DNA of 64,000 nt, taken from Pilatotrama ljubarskyi. Taxonomy: Eukaryota > Basidiomycota > Agaricomycetes > Polyporales > Polyporaceae. The position numbers were made by a program, and so were the translations under genes. Location of the stretch: positions 191,663 to 255,662 of the forward strand of contig MU277714.1 in NCBI GenBank assembly GCA_022385805.1, given 5' to 3'. Positions 13,577 through 25,349 of the stretch are shown here, one piece after another (position 1 is the stretch's first letter; each line of letters opens with the position of its first letter). Below the pieces are notes generated by a model. That model did not search any database. It was not told the DNA's origin and was given only the letters and a program-made list of their open reading frames with translations.

Positions 13577-14073
13577 CATACCGCTGTGCCTATCATTATT
13601 GGTTTTCTAGACAGCTATGCTCGCATCTAGAACTAGACGGACCTGGACAGCCCGGTAGACTAGAGCTATCATCATACTTTACAATACTATTCCCGCTGAT
13701 GTCTTTCTGTTTGTGTAACATACATTGACCTCAGACAAGCAAAGCGGGGTTCGACTGCGACTCCACGTTCTGAGGCAGTGAGGCAGAATGCAATGCGATC
13801 GATTCCGAACTCGGAGTCGGATGCGAACCCTAGCGTCTTGTCACGTGATAAACTTTTTGAGCGCGATCGTGTTTTGCTGCTTCACAGCCTGCTTCCGAGA
13901 GCTGCTACTCTGCTCCAGCTCCTTCGCCCTCTCATCCCCCCAGATAGTGCTTACATCTCGTACTATCTCGACTGTTGTGATTCGTCAACAAATATTACTG
14001 TCTGTATCTCTACGCTTGGTTCTGGGATCCCTGAGCCCGCGCTTGTATCGTTCCGAGCAACTACTCCGACAGT
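13577..14073. other. Intergenic: promoter of ROK1
   Basis: 3' flank of the carrier gene, then the ROK1 promoter with a TCACGTGA palindrome at 13841-13848 and a pyrimidine-rich stretch at 13880-13950. No other feature is seen. Confidence 0.5.
13841..13848. promoter_or_regulatory. CACGTG E-box palindrome upstream of ROK1
   Basis: TCACGTGA lies 233 bp upstream of the ROK1 ATG. It is the core recognised by fungal bHLH factors such as Cbf1. The same core occurs at a similar distance upstream of PHO85, ERG5 and the LEA-like gene in this window. Confidence 0.4.
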
Positions 14074-16203
14074 ATGGAGGCCTTCCACTTGCTCTCAAGA
14101 GGAGGTGTCAAGTTTGACAAGCAGAGGTTCAAAGGGGACGTGCAGATATTTAATGTAAGCCTGCACTTGGCTTGTGCGGGTACGCGAGCTGACATGACGG
14201 AACGGCAAGAAGGCGAAGGAGCCCAAGGCTTCTACCTCCGGCCAGGCGACCGACGGCGAGCTACCTGCCGAGCTTAACTTCTTCAAGTACGCGGAGGGTG
14301 GAGCGCCTAAGAGAAAAGCCTCCGCGACGGAGGATGGCTCCGACCCGAAGGGCAAGAAGCGCAAAGTGGAGGATGAGGAGGCAGAAGAGGAACAGCCGGA
14401 GGATGACCCTCCTATGCCTCGACACCGAGTGACTACGAAGGGGAATAACGTTCCAGAGCACGTCGAAACCTTCGAGGAGTTGCGGAAACGATATAGCCTC
14501 TCGTCTCACCTGCTGTCAAATCTGGCGGAGCACGGATACAAGAGGCCTACGGGCATCCAGTCATACGGCATCCCTATACTCATGGAGGTACGTGCTGGAT
14601 GCAATATCATGACCTCATGCAAGCTCACAGAGACCCAGCACCGAGACCTTGCTGCCATCTCACCGACCGGTACAGGCAAGACGCTCTCCTACCTCCTCCC
14701 GGTCATGTCCGCCCTCGGAGCCCCAGCGGCAAGCTCGAAAGCTGACGCAGGGACCGGCGTTCGAGCTCTCATTCTTGCCCCTACACGGGAGCTGGCACAT
14801 CAGATCCACAACGAGTGCCTCAAGCTGGCGCAAGGCAGAAAATGGCGAATCGTCTTATTTAGCAAGGCGACCGCGGCCACTTTGAAAGACAAGAGAGTGA
14901 GAGAGAAGATCGGTATGTCACGGCGATCCTCAAGTGCCTATGGTCCCTAATGGGATTCGCAGACCTCATCATCAGCACTCCTCTGCGGCTTGTAGCATCA
15001 CTCCAGGCAGGAAACTTGGAGCTGAACAAGTATGTCAACGTTCCACCCATACGAGCCTCTCGTTGCTGACAGGGTCCTAGCGTGCGACATGTAGTACTGG
15101 ATGAGGCGGATCGCATGCTGGACACGGAATTCTTGGAGCAAGTCCAGGAAGTCATCGCTGCATGCACTCATCCCGATCTTCAGAAGGCCGTTTTCAGCGC
15201 TACACTACCCGCTAACGCGGAGAAGGTCGCGATGTCTATGCTTCGAGACCCAATCAGAGTGGTCGTAGGCTTGAAGTATGTGTATATGCGCCGCCGATCC
15301 TCCGCAGCTGTGCTCACATTCCCACAGGGATACACCACTTCCTCTCATCGCCCAGTCGCTCACCTACGTCGCCGATGACCAGTCAAAACTACCGACCCTC
15401 CTCCAATACCTATCCCAGCCATACAACCCGCCCGTCCTCATCTTCGTCTCTTCACAACCGCGTGCGACTTCACTAGCGGAGGAGCTCGTCATCAACGGCA
15501 TCCCGAACGTTGACTGCTTACATGCTGGAATGACCAAAAAGGAACGTGAAGACGCCGTCTCTCGCATGCGTCGTGGTGAGAGCTGGGTCATGGTCAGTAC
15601 CGAAGTCATGGCCCGCGGTATGGACTTCAAGGGCGTGCGAGAAGTCATCAACTACGACTTTCCCCAGAGCGTACAGAGCTACGTTCACCGAATCGGTTCG
15701 TCTACCGCTCAGGTACGCTTTCCACACGTGACTTACTATCTCATACAGGTCGTACCGGTCGTGCGGGCAGAGAGGGCAAGGCAATCACCTACTTCACGGA
15801 CCAAGATGCACCATTTCTCAAGACGTGAGTCCGCTGACACTTTCTTTCTAACGAGCTCTCTGACAACTTCTTGCAGTATCGCGAATGTGCTGCTACAGTC
15901 GGGCTCCACGGTGCCGGAGTGGATACTCAAGCTCCCGAAACCGTCCAAGATGAAGCGGCGCCAAATGGGCAAGGTGAAGCGCGCGGAGGCAGTCAACAAT
16001 GCAAGACGCATTGGGCGGATGGATGCCATCAAGAAGAGGCGAGTATTACGGAGTGTGCTATCAACGATATCTAGTTGCTGACTCCGCATCGCAGGGAGAT
16101 GATAGCAGGATCAAAGAGACGGAAGGAGAAGGAGCAACAAAGGAAACAGAAGGTCGCCGCCGCCGCTGCACCCTCCGCCGACGACGAGAACGGCAGCTCG
16201 TAA
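14074..16203 (+). CDS. ROK1: DEAD-box RNA helicase ROK1/DDX52 (18S rRNA processing)
   Basis: Nucleolar helicase needed for small-subunit pre-rRNA processing. The start is MEAFHLLSRGGVKFDKQRF, a Rok1-type N-terminus, followed by a charged linker with a KGKKRKVEDE nuclear-localisation-like stretch. Helicase motifs in order: GIQSYGIPI (Q-motif region), SPTGTGKT (motif I, about 14660-14690), APTRELA, DEADRMLD (DEAD, about 15100-15125), FSATLP, IFVSSQPRA, STEVMARGMDFKGV and the spliced HRIGRTGRAGREGKA. The C-terminus is Lys/Arg-rich and ends with TAA at 16201-16203. The last intron (16039-16094) is GC-AG: AAGAAGAG|GCGAGT...CGCAG|GGAGATG. Without it the protein would end at 16080. The gene follows the carrier gene in the same direction. 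Confidence 0.92.
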
Positions 16204-17193
16204 ATGAACTTCTGTTGGTACGCTCTGATGTGGTACGTGTAGGAACATATGGCCTCCGTGCCGACTCCCCCAGTTTGCACTTGCGTGTCAATCATATCGG
16301 TAGATCGGCGGCGTCTCTGCAAGACGCCGAGTGGCACATGCCACCGACGGACAGTCTGTTGACTCCTACGACAGCGGCCGTGAAACTCAGCGTTACGCTA
16401 GGTGGGCTTGATTTCCTCGATACAGGCTAGGGGAGCCTCTAAATGAATGTCGGCCTGGACGCAATTTCGATTGAATGGGTGGCACAGCGTACCACGACAG
16501 CGTCTGTGAGGAATCATCGTTCAGGAAACCTCCCAAGATCCTGGCCATGCATGGGAAGATCTTCCTCCGATGTGATATGGCGGAGTGCCGAGGCAGCAGC
16601 TGAGATGTCAAGATTACACCGATGGTAGGGTTGGGAGGTCGATTCAAAACAGTTGGGCTAACTACTTTCGACAACTGAAGCCCCGTTGTCTGTAGCTCTG
16701 GGCAACAACGTCGGCAATTGCCAGCCGCGAATTTCTCTTGTGTACGCCAGGGACGTCCTCCGGGCAATGTTTGGTAGCCAGGTAGAGTATATAACTTTGC
16801 AGACAACGTCGCTGATGGTGTTCTTGTAACAGACGTCGCGTCCGTCGTCGTACGCGATGTTGCCGAGGCTTGTGCCTGCGCCGCGGTCCATTTGCTTCCG
16901 TGAGCCTTACAAGGTAACTGCCACGCGTCCAGAAAGCTAAAACTCTGCAGGCAGGGAGTTAATGTCGGTAAGGGATGGGAGTACTGCAGGCCGCGAGGCG
17001 AACATGAGGTGATCTTATAGCGGTGTCCTCTGCAGCAATCGTGTTTGCAACTTCTATCGGGTGGCACATCCTCGCATCCTCCGCTGTTGAAAAGCAGGCG
17101 CAGAAAGCAGGAGATGTGCTCTTTACGGTCGCTTCCTGCTCTTCAGCAGCGGTCCTCGCATCGCTCTTCTTCGTCCATCTTCGCCTCTGCCCC
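16204..17193. other. Intergenic, about 1 kb, upstream of HMG-box gene
   Basis: 3' flank of ROK1 and promoter of the HMG-box gene. A 225-codon minus-strand ORF spans 16393-17067, and a shorter one begins near 16891, but neither shows a recognisable motif or consistent splice signals. I do not call them genes. Confidence 0.4.
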
Positions 17194-18591
17194 ATGATGC
17201 CTGCTTTCCGCAACGTTCGGCGGTCCCGTCGCCTCTCCAGGCAACCTCCCCGCGATCCTGGTATGTCATCATCACTGTTTCACCCCGCGCTTCGAAGCGT
17301 CGATCGTAGACGGCCGCTGACACGGTCCGATCTGGTATAGGAAGCGACGAGTTCGATATCTATGACCTCAAACTCATGTACCCGGACTCCCCCGATCGCG
17401 CTACCACCTCCGCCACCCCGAGCAGCCCAGACGCCCGACTTCCACCCCCAGACGAGACAGGCGAGCCCGAGATCGACCATGAGGCCCCGACTATGTCGCC
17501 AGCCAAACTTGCGGACTACGCTGGCCCGCGCACGTCCCATTCCCGCAAGAAGAAGCCCGGTCACATCCCCCGTCCTCCCAACGCGTTCATGATCTTTCGC
17601 TCCGAGCTCTGGAACAAGGAGAAGATCAAGAGCACCGTCGAGCGCGACCACCGTCAGATCAGCCGCATCGCCGGGAACCTCTGGAACGACTTATCGGAGG
17701 CGGAGCGCGCTCCTTACCACCACCTGGCCGAGGAGGCGAAGAAGGAGCACGCGAGGAAGTACCCCCAGTACAAGTACTCGCCGATCTACCGTAGGGACAA
17801 GCCCGCAAAGCGCAAGCCGAAGCACGATCACTCCGACAAGGTCCTTCGTTGTCATGAAGTCGCTCGCTTGATGCAGCTCGGCTACGAGGGGGACGAGCTT
17901 CAGAGGGAGCTCGAGAGACGTCAGGCGGAGGGAAGCGATGGCCATCTCTCAGATTCGTCCGAGTACTTCCACGACGCGCGGCTCAAGAAGGCTAGTCGCC
18001 AGCCAGCCAAGGTTTCCATACCAGCGCAACCACCTCGACAACGTCGCGTCAAGGTCTCGGACGATGACGAGTACCTGCCCGCACGCGAGGACGTTCCGAT
18101 GCCCGATGTCTCGGTGAAGGAGGAATCTGCGTCGCCCGCCTTGGACCATTGCTCTTCCCCAGCTGACGAACCGGAGCCGTTCGTACCGACCTCTAAGATC
18201 CCTGACATCGACATCGGTAGCTCCTACTTGACTGGAAAGGTATGTAAAGTCACCCTTTCCGTGGCGGTATCGAGAATCCTTATTACATTCTCAGTTCAAA
18301 TACGATCCTTGCGCCGGTGCTGAGTACTCCCCTCGGTCTCTCCTTCACGACGCTCTCAGCCCCGGATCATCCTCCCTCTCCGACGCATTTCTTGGATCTA
18401 CCGGACACGATTCCCTTCTCCGCTCGTGCTCCTCGCCGGAAGACTACACCGCGCCCTACGACTCTCGTCCGGAAGATGCCTCGTACGACGGCGGTGCGCT
18501 CCCAGCTGACGCCCCCTACGCTGATGGATATTATTCCGGCACGCTTGCCTCGGAGCTGGACTTCTCCGAGTGGATGCAGTACGACGACTGA
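17194..18591 (+). CDS. HMG-box transcription factor (MATA_HMG type)
   Basis: Nuclear DNA-binding protein of about 420 residues built from three exons: 17194-17260, 17341-18239 and 18295-18591. The HMG box begins at HIPRPPNAFMIFRSELW, runs through the basic stretch VERDHRQISRIAGNLW, and ends near KEHARKYPQYKYSPIYRR, with the PRPPNAFMIFR signature of the fungal mating/sex-regulator HMG class. Downstream are Lys/Arg-rich (KPAKRKPKHDH) and acidic or Pro/Ser-rich regions, and the C-terminus ends in ASELDFSEWMQYDD, an acidic-aromatic segment resembling an activation domain. The start is the first of two tandem ATGs and gives a basic N-terminus. Such factors regulate mating or development in basidiomycetes, but no mating-type pheromone or receptor gene lies nearby, so a specific role is not inferred. 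Confidence 0.85.
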
Positions 18592-18983
18592 CCATAGCTT
18601 GACGTCGTCGCAGACCACGTGCCCCTGCCATCGCTCGATATAGACCCTCAGACGTGTTTGCTCTCTTGCACCGCTCTCTTCCCTCATCTCCACATCCTCG
18701 CACATCCCTCCCATCTCCCCATTTTCTCCGTCATCCCGCTAGTCGTTCTCGCCATCGCCCCATACCCGCGCATACATCCCACCTCTCCTCGCTCTCGGCC
18801 GTGCTGTTACCCCCTGTACCATCAACTTGTACCACCACTGTGCACTAGCGTCCTCTTCGGCATCTGTATCCCTATTTAGTCGTCCATAGGGCGCGTACAT
18901 AGAATGTACACCGCGCAGGCGTCGTCAATACACTAGGTTATCATCCACATCACCGCGTACTTTCTCCGCCCGAGCCGTTGCAG
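18592..18983. other. Intergenic between convergent 3' ends
   Basis: Tail-to-tail spacer between the HMG-box gene (plus) and the tRNA nucleotidyltransferase (minus). It is pyrimidine-rich to about 18800. Nothing else is recognised. Confidence 0.5.
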
Positions 18984-21149
18984 TTAACGCTTCGCCTTCT
19001 TCGCCTTAGCGTCCGTATCACCGTCCTGACCACGCTTGGCGACGGAGGTGTTGATATTCCCCGCGGCCTGTTCGGCGCGCAACCACGCCTCGCACTCCTC
19101 CTTAGTCCCTTGTGGATGCTCGAGCTGCCATTCCACAACACGCCCGAGAACCTGGCCTGTCCACGGGCCCGGGCTCGCTGCGCCCAGGATCTTCACTACC
19201 TCTCGGCCCTGAACGACGGTTAGCGCATGGCAATGCAATATCAAACTGGGCTACGCACGTCAAGGATGGGCCTGGCATCGACGGCTGCGGGTAGCGCAAG
19301 CTCCTCGATGCGCGTAGCAAACTGGTTATATGCTGCTATCCGCTTCGATGCCGCATCCACTAAGAGAGCATCAGACACGACATCGTTGGAGGTGACACTG
19401 GATTTTGCCTACCATCAAAGGTGCTCCCGTCATTACTCCACAGCGCGACAAGCTCTTGTACCAGGGAGAACAGGAGCGACGTCGCCCACGTAGAGCCTGT
19501 CGCTGGGTTATGCACGAGCTTGTCCCGTAATAGCACACCTATCCATGCTCTCTCGGGCTTGTCTATGTTCCCGGCCTCATACTCTGCGATGCCCCGTTGC
19601 AGGAGCTCCGCTGCCAAGAACAGCGTTGGGACACCATCGAGGTAATGGTATTGCGCGCCGAGCTTGAGGCCGTCGCGGATGACAGCTTCCGCCGCTGGAC
19701 GCACCTTCGCTTTCGACATGTATGTGAGGTGGCGATAAGGGGTGAGGGCGCTCGCGAGGTAAAGACGTCGCGAGGCGTTGGTGGGCATCGAGAGCTCCGA
19801 GAGGAGGAGACGGTGGACGGGAGGTAGAGAGGGGACGGGAGAGCCGGAGAGGGTGGTGCTGATGTCATTGGTGGGATTGGACAGCGCATGCAGTATGACG
19901 GCCGCATTTAGCGCGTCTTGCGACGACGACAGGGATCCCGAGAGCTTGACACCCGTTCCTTCAGGTATGCTGAACACGGCCGGGTAGAGCGACAGTTTGT
20001 TCATGAAGTCGATGGAGAGCAGAGGATTCCGCCCTGTCGTCAGATCTGAGTTGTGATGACACAGGCGGCATTCGCTCGCAAACCTACCTCCCATCATCTT
20101 GTCGAGCTCCTCGCCTACGCGTTCACGACTGATTTTGACTCGAAGCGCTTCCTGAAGCACGTCAATATGTGACGTAAGGCGAGTACATCCAGGCTGAACT
20201 CACTTGGATCTCTGGATCCTTGGCTGCCTCCTGCAGTTCAGGGACCATGGTGAACCCAAATCGGCTCGCAAACCGGATGCATCGCAGTACGCGCAGTGGG
20301 TCATCCTTGAACGTCTCTCGCGGAGGCAATGGGGTCCGGACTACGCCGTCACGCAGGTCGTCAAGCCCCTACTTTGATGGCATGAATATCGTCCTGCACA
20401 GAGGGAGGGTCGATGGGTGTACCTTGCCAGTATGGTCCTCTACTTCTCTGGAGTGGACATTGTAGAAGAGCGCATTGATCGTGATGTCTCGTCGCATGGC
20501 GTCCTGAAGGGGCGTGCCGAACGTCTATCCAACGGACAACGTCAGATCGTACCCTCCAGATACATTGAGCCATGCTGACCACTTGAGTTGGGATACGGCT
20601 GTTTTCCGCGTACTCTTCGCTTCGCAAGTTCACGAAGTCAAGCTCGATTCCCAGTAGGGTTGTCCTAGCAGTCTCGAGGTGTTTTGACTGGTCGGGATTG
20701 CTCTCGATCTTCGCGACGTTCTTCACAGCGATATCCTTCACAGTGCGACAATAGTCTACAAACCGTTCGGCGAAGGGGACACCCATCATGTTCTCCAGTG
20801 CGATGTCGATATCATTGCATCGAGACCCCAGAAGCTATATGACGCGGTGCGTGATCTATTCAGCAGTGTCCATGGCAAGTGACGACTGGATAAGGCACAC
20901 CTTGTCCCGAACCCACCCTCCAGCGATCCTGCACGACGTCTCTATACCCTCCGCCTCCTTAATGTGACGCGTGCACTGGTCGAGCAGCGTGCAAAGCTCG
21001 TCCTCTTCCTTTGTGAGTCTGATCTCATACATGCTGGGCGCCGGTACGCGTGTCCAGTAGAAAGTCCTGACTGGGAGGGCAGGTCTGCTGTACAGATCTC
21101 GGCAGCTGGCTAGACGGAGGAGTGAGTTCGCTGCACGGAAGAATTGCAT
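18984..21149 (-). CDS. CCA1: CCA-adding tRNA nucleotidyltransferase
   Basis: Adds the 3' CCA to tRNAs. The class II nucleotidyltransferase head is visible: CRIAGGWVRDK, then across an intron LLGSRCNDIDIALENMMG with the catalytic DxD pair. Next come FGTPLQDAMRRDITINALFYN (listed as a landmark), the RxxD-type element TFKDDPLRVLRCIRFASRFGF in 20270-20340, and the neck region EALRVKISRERVGEELDKM. The C-terminal part is helical, ending in a Lys-rich tail (DAKAKKAKR) with the stop at 18984-18986. Two starts look usable. The ATG at 21149 gives an Arg/Ser-rich amphipathic leader (MQFFRAANSLLRLASCRDLY) typical of mitochondrial import. A second ATG, in MYEIRLTKEEDEL near 21029, would give a cytosolic or nuclear form. 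Yeast Cca1 is dual-targeted in this way. Confidence 0.92.
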
Positions 21150-21458
21150 ACACAGCCTGCAGTAAGGATAGTCGCGTCTCGGCCTCGCAGACTGCAATGA
21201 TGAGGACGCCTTGCCTAATGTCGTTCAGAGGTTGTATCCGAGCCTAACCGCAGAAGTAGACGGACAGAGCCAAGTGTGCTTCACAAGCGCATCTCTCTGA
21301 CTTCATTGTGGCGGTGTCGAAAGCACTGGCTACCGCCGCCGCCGATCCGCCAGCCACACAAGTCCCGCCGGTAATGGCCATCGTGCATAACTGCTTGCGA
21401 CAAGGCACACATCGCTACATAGAAGCATGACCATGAACACTGAGGGATCGGAGGACTC
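21150..21458. other. Intergenic: promoter of CCA1 and 3' flank of thioesterase
   Basis: Short spacer between two minus-strand genes. No gene, RNA or repeat is recognised. Confidence 0.5.
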
Positions 21459-22318
21459 TCAAGCAAGAATCTCTGACAACCACACAGTCAGGTCGCCCAA
21501 CTCCGCGTCGTTAACGGTATGCTCCAACCCCTCGTACTTCTTGAAGACGACCCTGTCCTCCGGAATATTCAGGCTTTCGCGCAAGAACGATACGCACTCC
21601 TCGGCGTATAATAGTGGGACCTCGGTATCCGCCGTACCATGCCCCCAGAATACCGGAAGGACAGGCTCTATCTGCAGCATTGCCTAAAGCTATTGATCAG
21701 TAACGAGTGAGTGACCACAATCAAGTAGCTCACCTGTCTGGACTGCTTGGGGATCCAGCCGGACAAGCTGGCTACCCCGCCAAGCTCATGAAGCGTTGTA
21801 AGCGCGGTCATGAGGGAGAGCGCCGCACCCTGACTGAAGCCGACCAGGACGATCTTCGCGGACTCTACGCCACCGCGCACTTCAGAGATGACGAGATTTT
21901 CGATGGTGGCTACAGATGCAGCTACCCCGGCTTCATCGTAGCAGGTGGGTGGAAGATTTGCAATATTGAACCAGCTGGGCCGTATGTGGCCGTTGTTGAA
22001 GGCGACAGGAGCGCTTGGTCTATTGAGAGAGCGTCAGCATGCCCCATACCTATAGCATACGATAGAGAAGTGGACATACGCCTGAGGTATGATCCACTTG
22101 ACTCCGGGCAGTCGGGCTACGACTGGCTCGAGGAGGGTGACCCATGATTCGTTCCGCTGGCCGAGCCCCTACCATGTCGATGATAGTCAGTCGAAGTAAG
22201 AGGAGCAAACGGGGGTTTATGTACTCACATGCACGAAGACGACGGTTGCAGCATGCTCCGTCTTCGGAGGGATTACGAGCGGCGCGGTGCCGGTTGCGTT
22301 GCCTCCTGCAGTGGCCAT
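21459..22318 (-). CDS. Acyl-protein thioesterase 1 (alpha/beta-hydrolase)
   Basis: Removes palmitate from cytosolic faces of membrane proteins; the family also has lysophospholipase activity. The start at 22318 gives MATAGGNATGTAPLVIPPK, followed by AATVVFVHGLGD (oxyanion region) joined across an intron. Catalytic residues are all present: Ser in VGFSQGAALS (about 21820-21850), Asp in HGTADTEVPLLY (about 21605-21645) and His in GLEHTVNDAELGD near 21500. The length is normal for the family (about 240 residues) with no membrane segment. It is transcribed divergently from VAC8, whose product is a classic palmitoylated protein. That pairing is suggestive, but neighbouring genes in fungi need not be functionally linked. 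Confidence 0.93.
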
Positions 22319-22874
22319 TCGATCGCGTCTGGCTGGGTGGTCTTGTAGGCAGCCCTACGAACATTCACGCATTATATGCTCGGCAAGCGTGCCCACGGTA
22401 CACGAAAGTGTGCTAGAATCGTCCGCAGCACCTCATCGCCATGGTCCTTGCATCGCCCATGGACGCCGCAGTCACAGGTGCAGTCCCTCTTGACAGCTCA
22501 CTCGCCTGCGAGAAGTCGTTCGTCCTGACGGCGCGGCGCGCAGGGCGGCGGTTGGTGGCCGCTGGACTGAACCGGTACTGTCAGACGGCGGACGCAGCTC
22601 AGCACTTGCTCATCGTTGCGGATGTCGAGCGCGCTCCGGGAGTACTAGTCCTACATACGGCGCAACGCCTTCCGGGAATCCGGGATGTGCGCGTCGCCAT
22701 ATATGGTATTCCCACAACATGGACAAACAAATTACCGTTGCCGCATCTCAGTTCGCCTGCACGGTGCACAGGGCTCGACTCTCATTTCTCTGCATTTCTC
22801 TCTACCCTCTCCTCCTCCTCTTCGCTATCCTCCCCTCTTTTCCCCGCCCTCCGCCGCTATCACGGATCCCTGAC
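22319..22874. other. Divergent promoter region of thioesterase and VAC8
   Basis: 556 bp between two start codons pointing apart. A strong CT-rich tract at about 22785-22860 (ctctcctcctcctc) directly precedes the VAC8 ATG. No other gene is supported. Confidence 0.5.
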
Positions 22875-25349
22875 ATGGGTGTCGTCTCGAGCTGTTGCGA
22901 GTCTTGCTGTAAGCGGCCTTTCCTACGCCACGATATTTTCCCCGTGATTTGCACATGCCCTGACGTCTTGCACCCAGTCCGTTCGCGGAAGTCATCCTAC
23001 GAGCCGCTGCTGTTGGAGAACGAGCGGGAGGCCGTGGCAGATCTGCTGCAATATCTCGAGAGTACGTCTGGCACTGCTCGCGCGACATTCCTGCACGCGA
23101 ACAGTAGAACTCACTACGTTCCCTCTTGTCGCTCTAAAGACCGGACTACGACCGACTTCTTCAGAGACTCGCCTCTTGCAGCGTTGACGACACTTTCGTT
23201 CTCGGACAATGTCGACCTCCAACGCAGCGCCGCACTAGCATTCGCCGAGATCACTGAGAAGGAGGTCCGCCCCGTAGGCCGCGACACGCTTGACCCCATC
23301 CTCTTCCTCCTCAGCAGCCATGACACCGAAGTGCAGCGGGCTGCCAGTGCGGCTCTGGGGAATCTTGCCGTGAACAGTGCGTGTGCGTCCAGCGTGTTTC
23401 CAGACTGGCGCTGATGAGCCCCCTTGCAGCCGAGAACAAGTTGCTCATCGTAAAGCTCGGCGGTCTCGAGCCTCTCATCAGGCAAATGCTGAGTCCAAAT
23501 GTCGAAGTGCAGTGCAACGCGGTCGGATGTGTAACAAACCTGGCCACGCATGGTACGTGCAAAGTCTGGATTGGTTGAGCGTGCATCACCACTGCGGGAG
23601 GACTGACTTCAAATTCACAAGATGACAACAAGACAAAGATTGCGAAGTCCGGCGCCCTCGTCCCTCTCACCCGTTTGGCACGTTCCAAGGACATGCGTGT
23701 ACAGCGCAATGCGACCGGCGCACTGCTCAACATGACGCATTCTGGTATGAAGTGCTTCGTTTGCGCTTGCTCGGTTAGTCCTGACATTAGTGAATGTTCT
23801 AGATGAGAACAGGCAGCAACTCGTGAATGCGGGCGCTATCCCGGTACTGGTCAGCTTGCTCAACTCGCCAGATACGGACGTGCAGTACTACTGCACGACC
23901 GCGCTGAGCAATATCGCAGTCGATGGTACCCCACATCTAATCATTTTCAGTCATCCGTTGTCTTATGATCCTGCAATCTGCAGCCCACAATCGCAAGAAG
24001 TTGGCGCAAACGGAACCCAAGCTGGTCTCAAGCCTCGTGCAGCTGATGGATAGCCCCAGTCTGAAGGTTCAATGCCAAGCTGCTCTAGCACTCCGCAATC
24101 TCGCGAGCGATGGTATGTGCTGGGAGTTGGAATCATTGTACGCAAATGTTCATCCGCATAATCGCAGAGAAATACCAGCTCGAGATCGTGAAGGCGGACG
24201 GACTCACCTCATTACTCCGCCTCTTGCAGTCCACGTACCTCCCGCTCATCCTCTCGGCTGCGGCGTGCGTGCGCAACGTCTCGATTCACCCCCAGAACGA
24301 GTCTCCCATCATCGAGTCAGGCTTCCTGCAACCCCTCATCAATTTGCTCTCCTTCAAGGAGAACGAGGAGGTGCAGTGCCATGCGATCTCGACTCTGCGC
24401 AACCTGGCGGCCAGTTCGGAGAAGAACAAGCAGGCCATCGTCAAGGCCGGCGCGGTCGAGAGCATCAAGGAGCTCGTGCTCGAGGTTCCGATGAATGTGC
24501 AGAGCGAGATGACTGCATGCATTGCCGTATTGGCTCTCAGTGGTGCGTCAACCCTCCACTCCATTCACTGGTTGTTCCGATGCTCACGGCCCTGCCACAG
24601 ATGATCTCAAGGGTCAGCTTCTGGAGATGGGCATCTGCGAGGTCTTGATCCCGCTCACGAACTCGCCAAGCTCTGAGGTCCAGGGTAACAGCGCTGCGGC
24701 ATTGGGCAACCTGTCCTCCAAGGGTGAGCGCTTACTGTTCCATATCTGCGGCGCACGTATTGACTCCAGGCAGATGGGCGCACGACCTCTGACGACTACT
24801 CGGCCTTCAACGACGTGTGGGACAAGCCTGATGGCGGCATGCATAGGTATCTCTACCGGTTCCTCACCAGCTCGGATGCGACATTCCAGCACATAGCGGT
24901 ATGGACCATCGTGCAATTGCTGGAGTCTGGAGGTTAGTACCAGTGTCTAGACTGGGGTTGAATGTCACGGAGACTGACCTATATCCGCAGATCCCCAGCT
25001 GATTAGCAACATTCGCAACTCGAACTTGCTCATCCCGAACATCCGCACGCTCGCCGAGACCCGGACGTCGACGCCCACCTCCTCGCTCGGCGGCACGCCG
25101 CACTCGCACCACTCGCAGAGCCGGTCGTACCAGGACACTGAGACCGGCGACGGGCAGGGCGAGATCCAGATGCTCGCCCGCCGCATTCTGGACTTCACGG
25201 ACACCGAGGGCGTAATGACGCCGAGCGCGCTCGCATCGCAGCTCCAGGCGAGCTCATTCAGCCAGCGCGACGAGAGCGTGAGCGGGCGCGACCACGAGGA
25301 GCTCCGCAAGAGCGTGCGCGAGGCGTTCGCGGGCGGCTCTGGCCACTAG
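22875..25349 (+). CDS. VAC8: Vacuolar armadillo-repeat protein VAC8
   Basis: Peripheral vacuolar-membrane adaptor for vacuole inheritance, nucleus-vacuole contacts and selective autophagy. The N-terminus [11 protein letters not shown] carries a Gly2 myristoylation site followed by palmitoylatable cysteines, which fixes the start. After splicing, a long run of armadillo repeats follows, with units such as [75 protein letters not shown] and [15 protein letters not shown]. Each is separated by about 41 residues and several by introns at repeat boundaries. The C-terminal tail (about 25030-25349) is a Ser/Thr/Gly-rich extension not conserved in yeast Vac8, ending in FAGGSGH. The neighbouring divergent gene is a depalmitoylating enzyme. 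Confidence 0.94.

Noticed and set aside
13735..13765. GGGGTTCGACTGC as a tRNA B-box
   Set aside because: The T-arm stem does not pair and no A-box or acceptor stem fits.
16393..17067. 225-codon minus-strand frame, and a 77-codon frame inside it
   Set aside because: No family resemblance and no consistent introns; the shorter one (MDRGAGTSLGNIAYDDGRDV) looks protein-like but I could not extend it.
17194..18591. HMG-box gene as part of a mating-type locus
   Set aside because: No homeodomain pair, pheromone precursor or STE3-type receptor is visible in the window.
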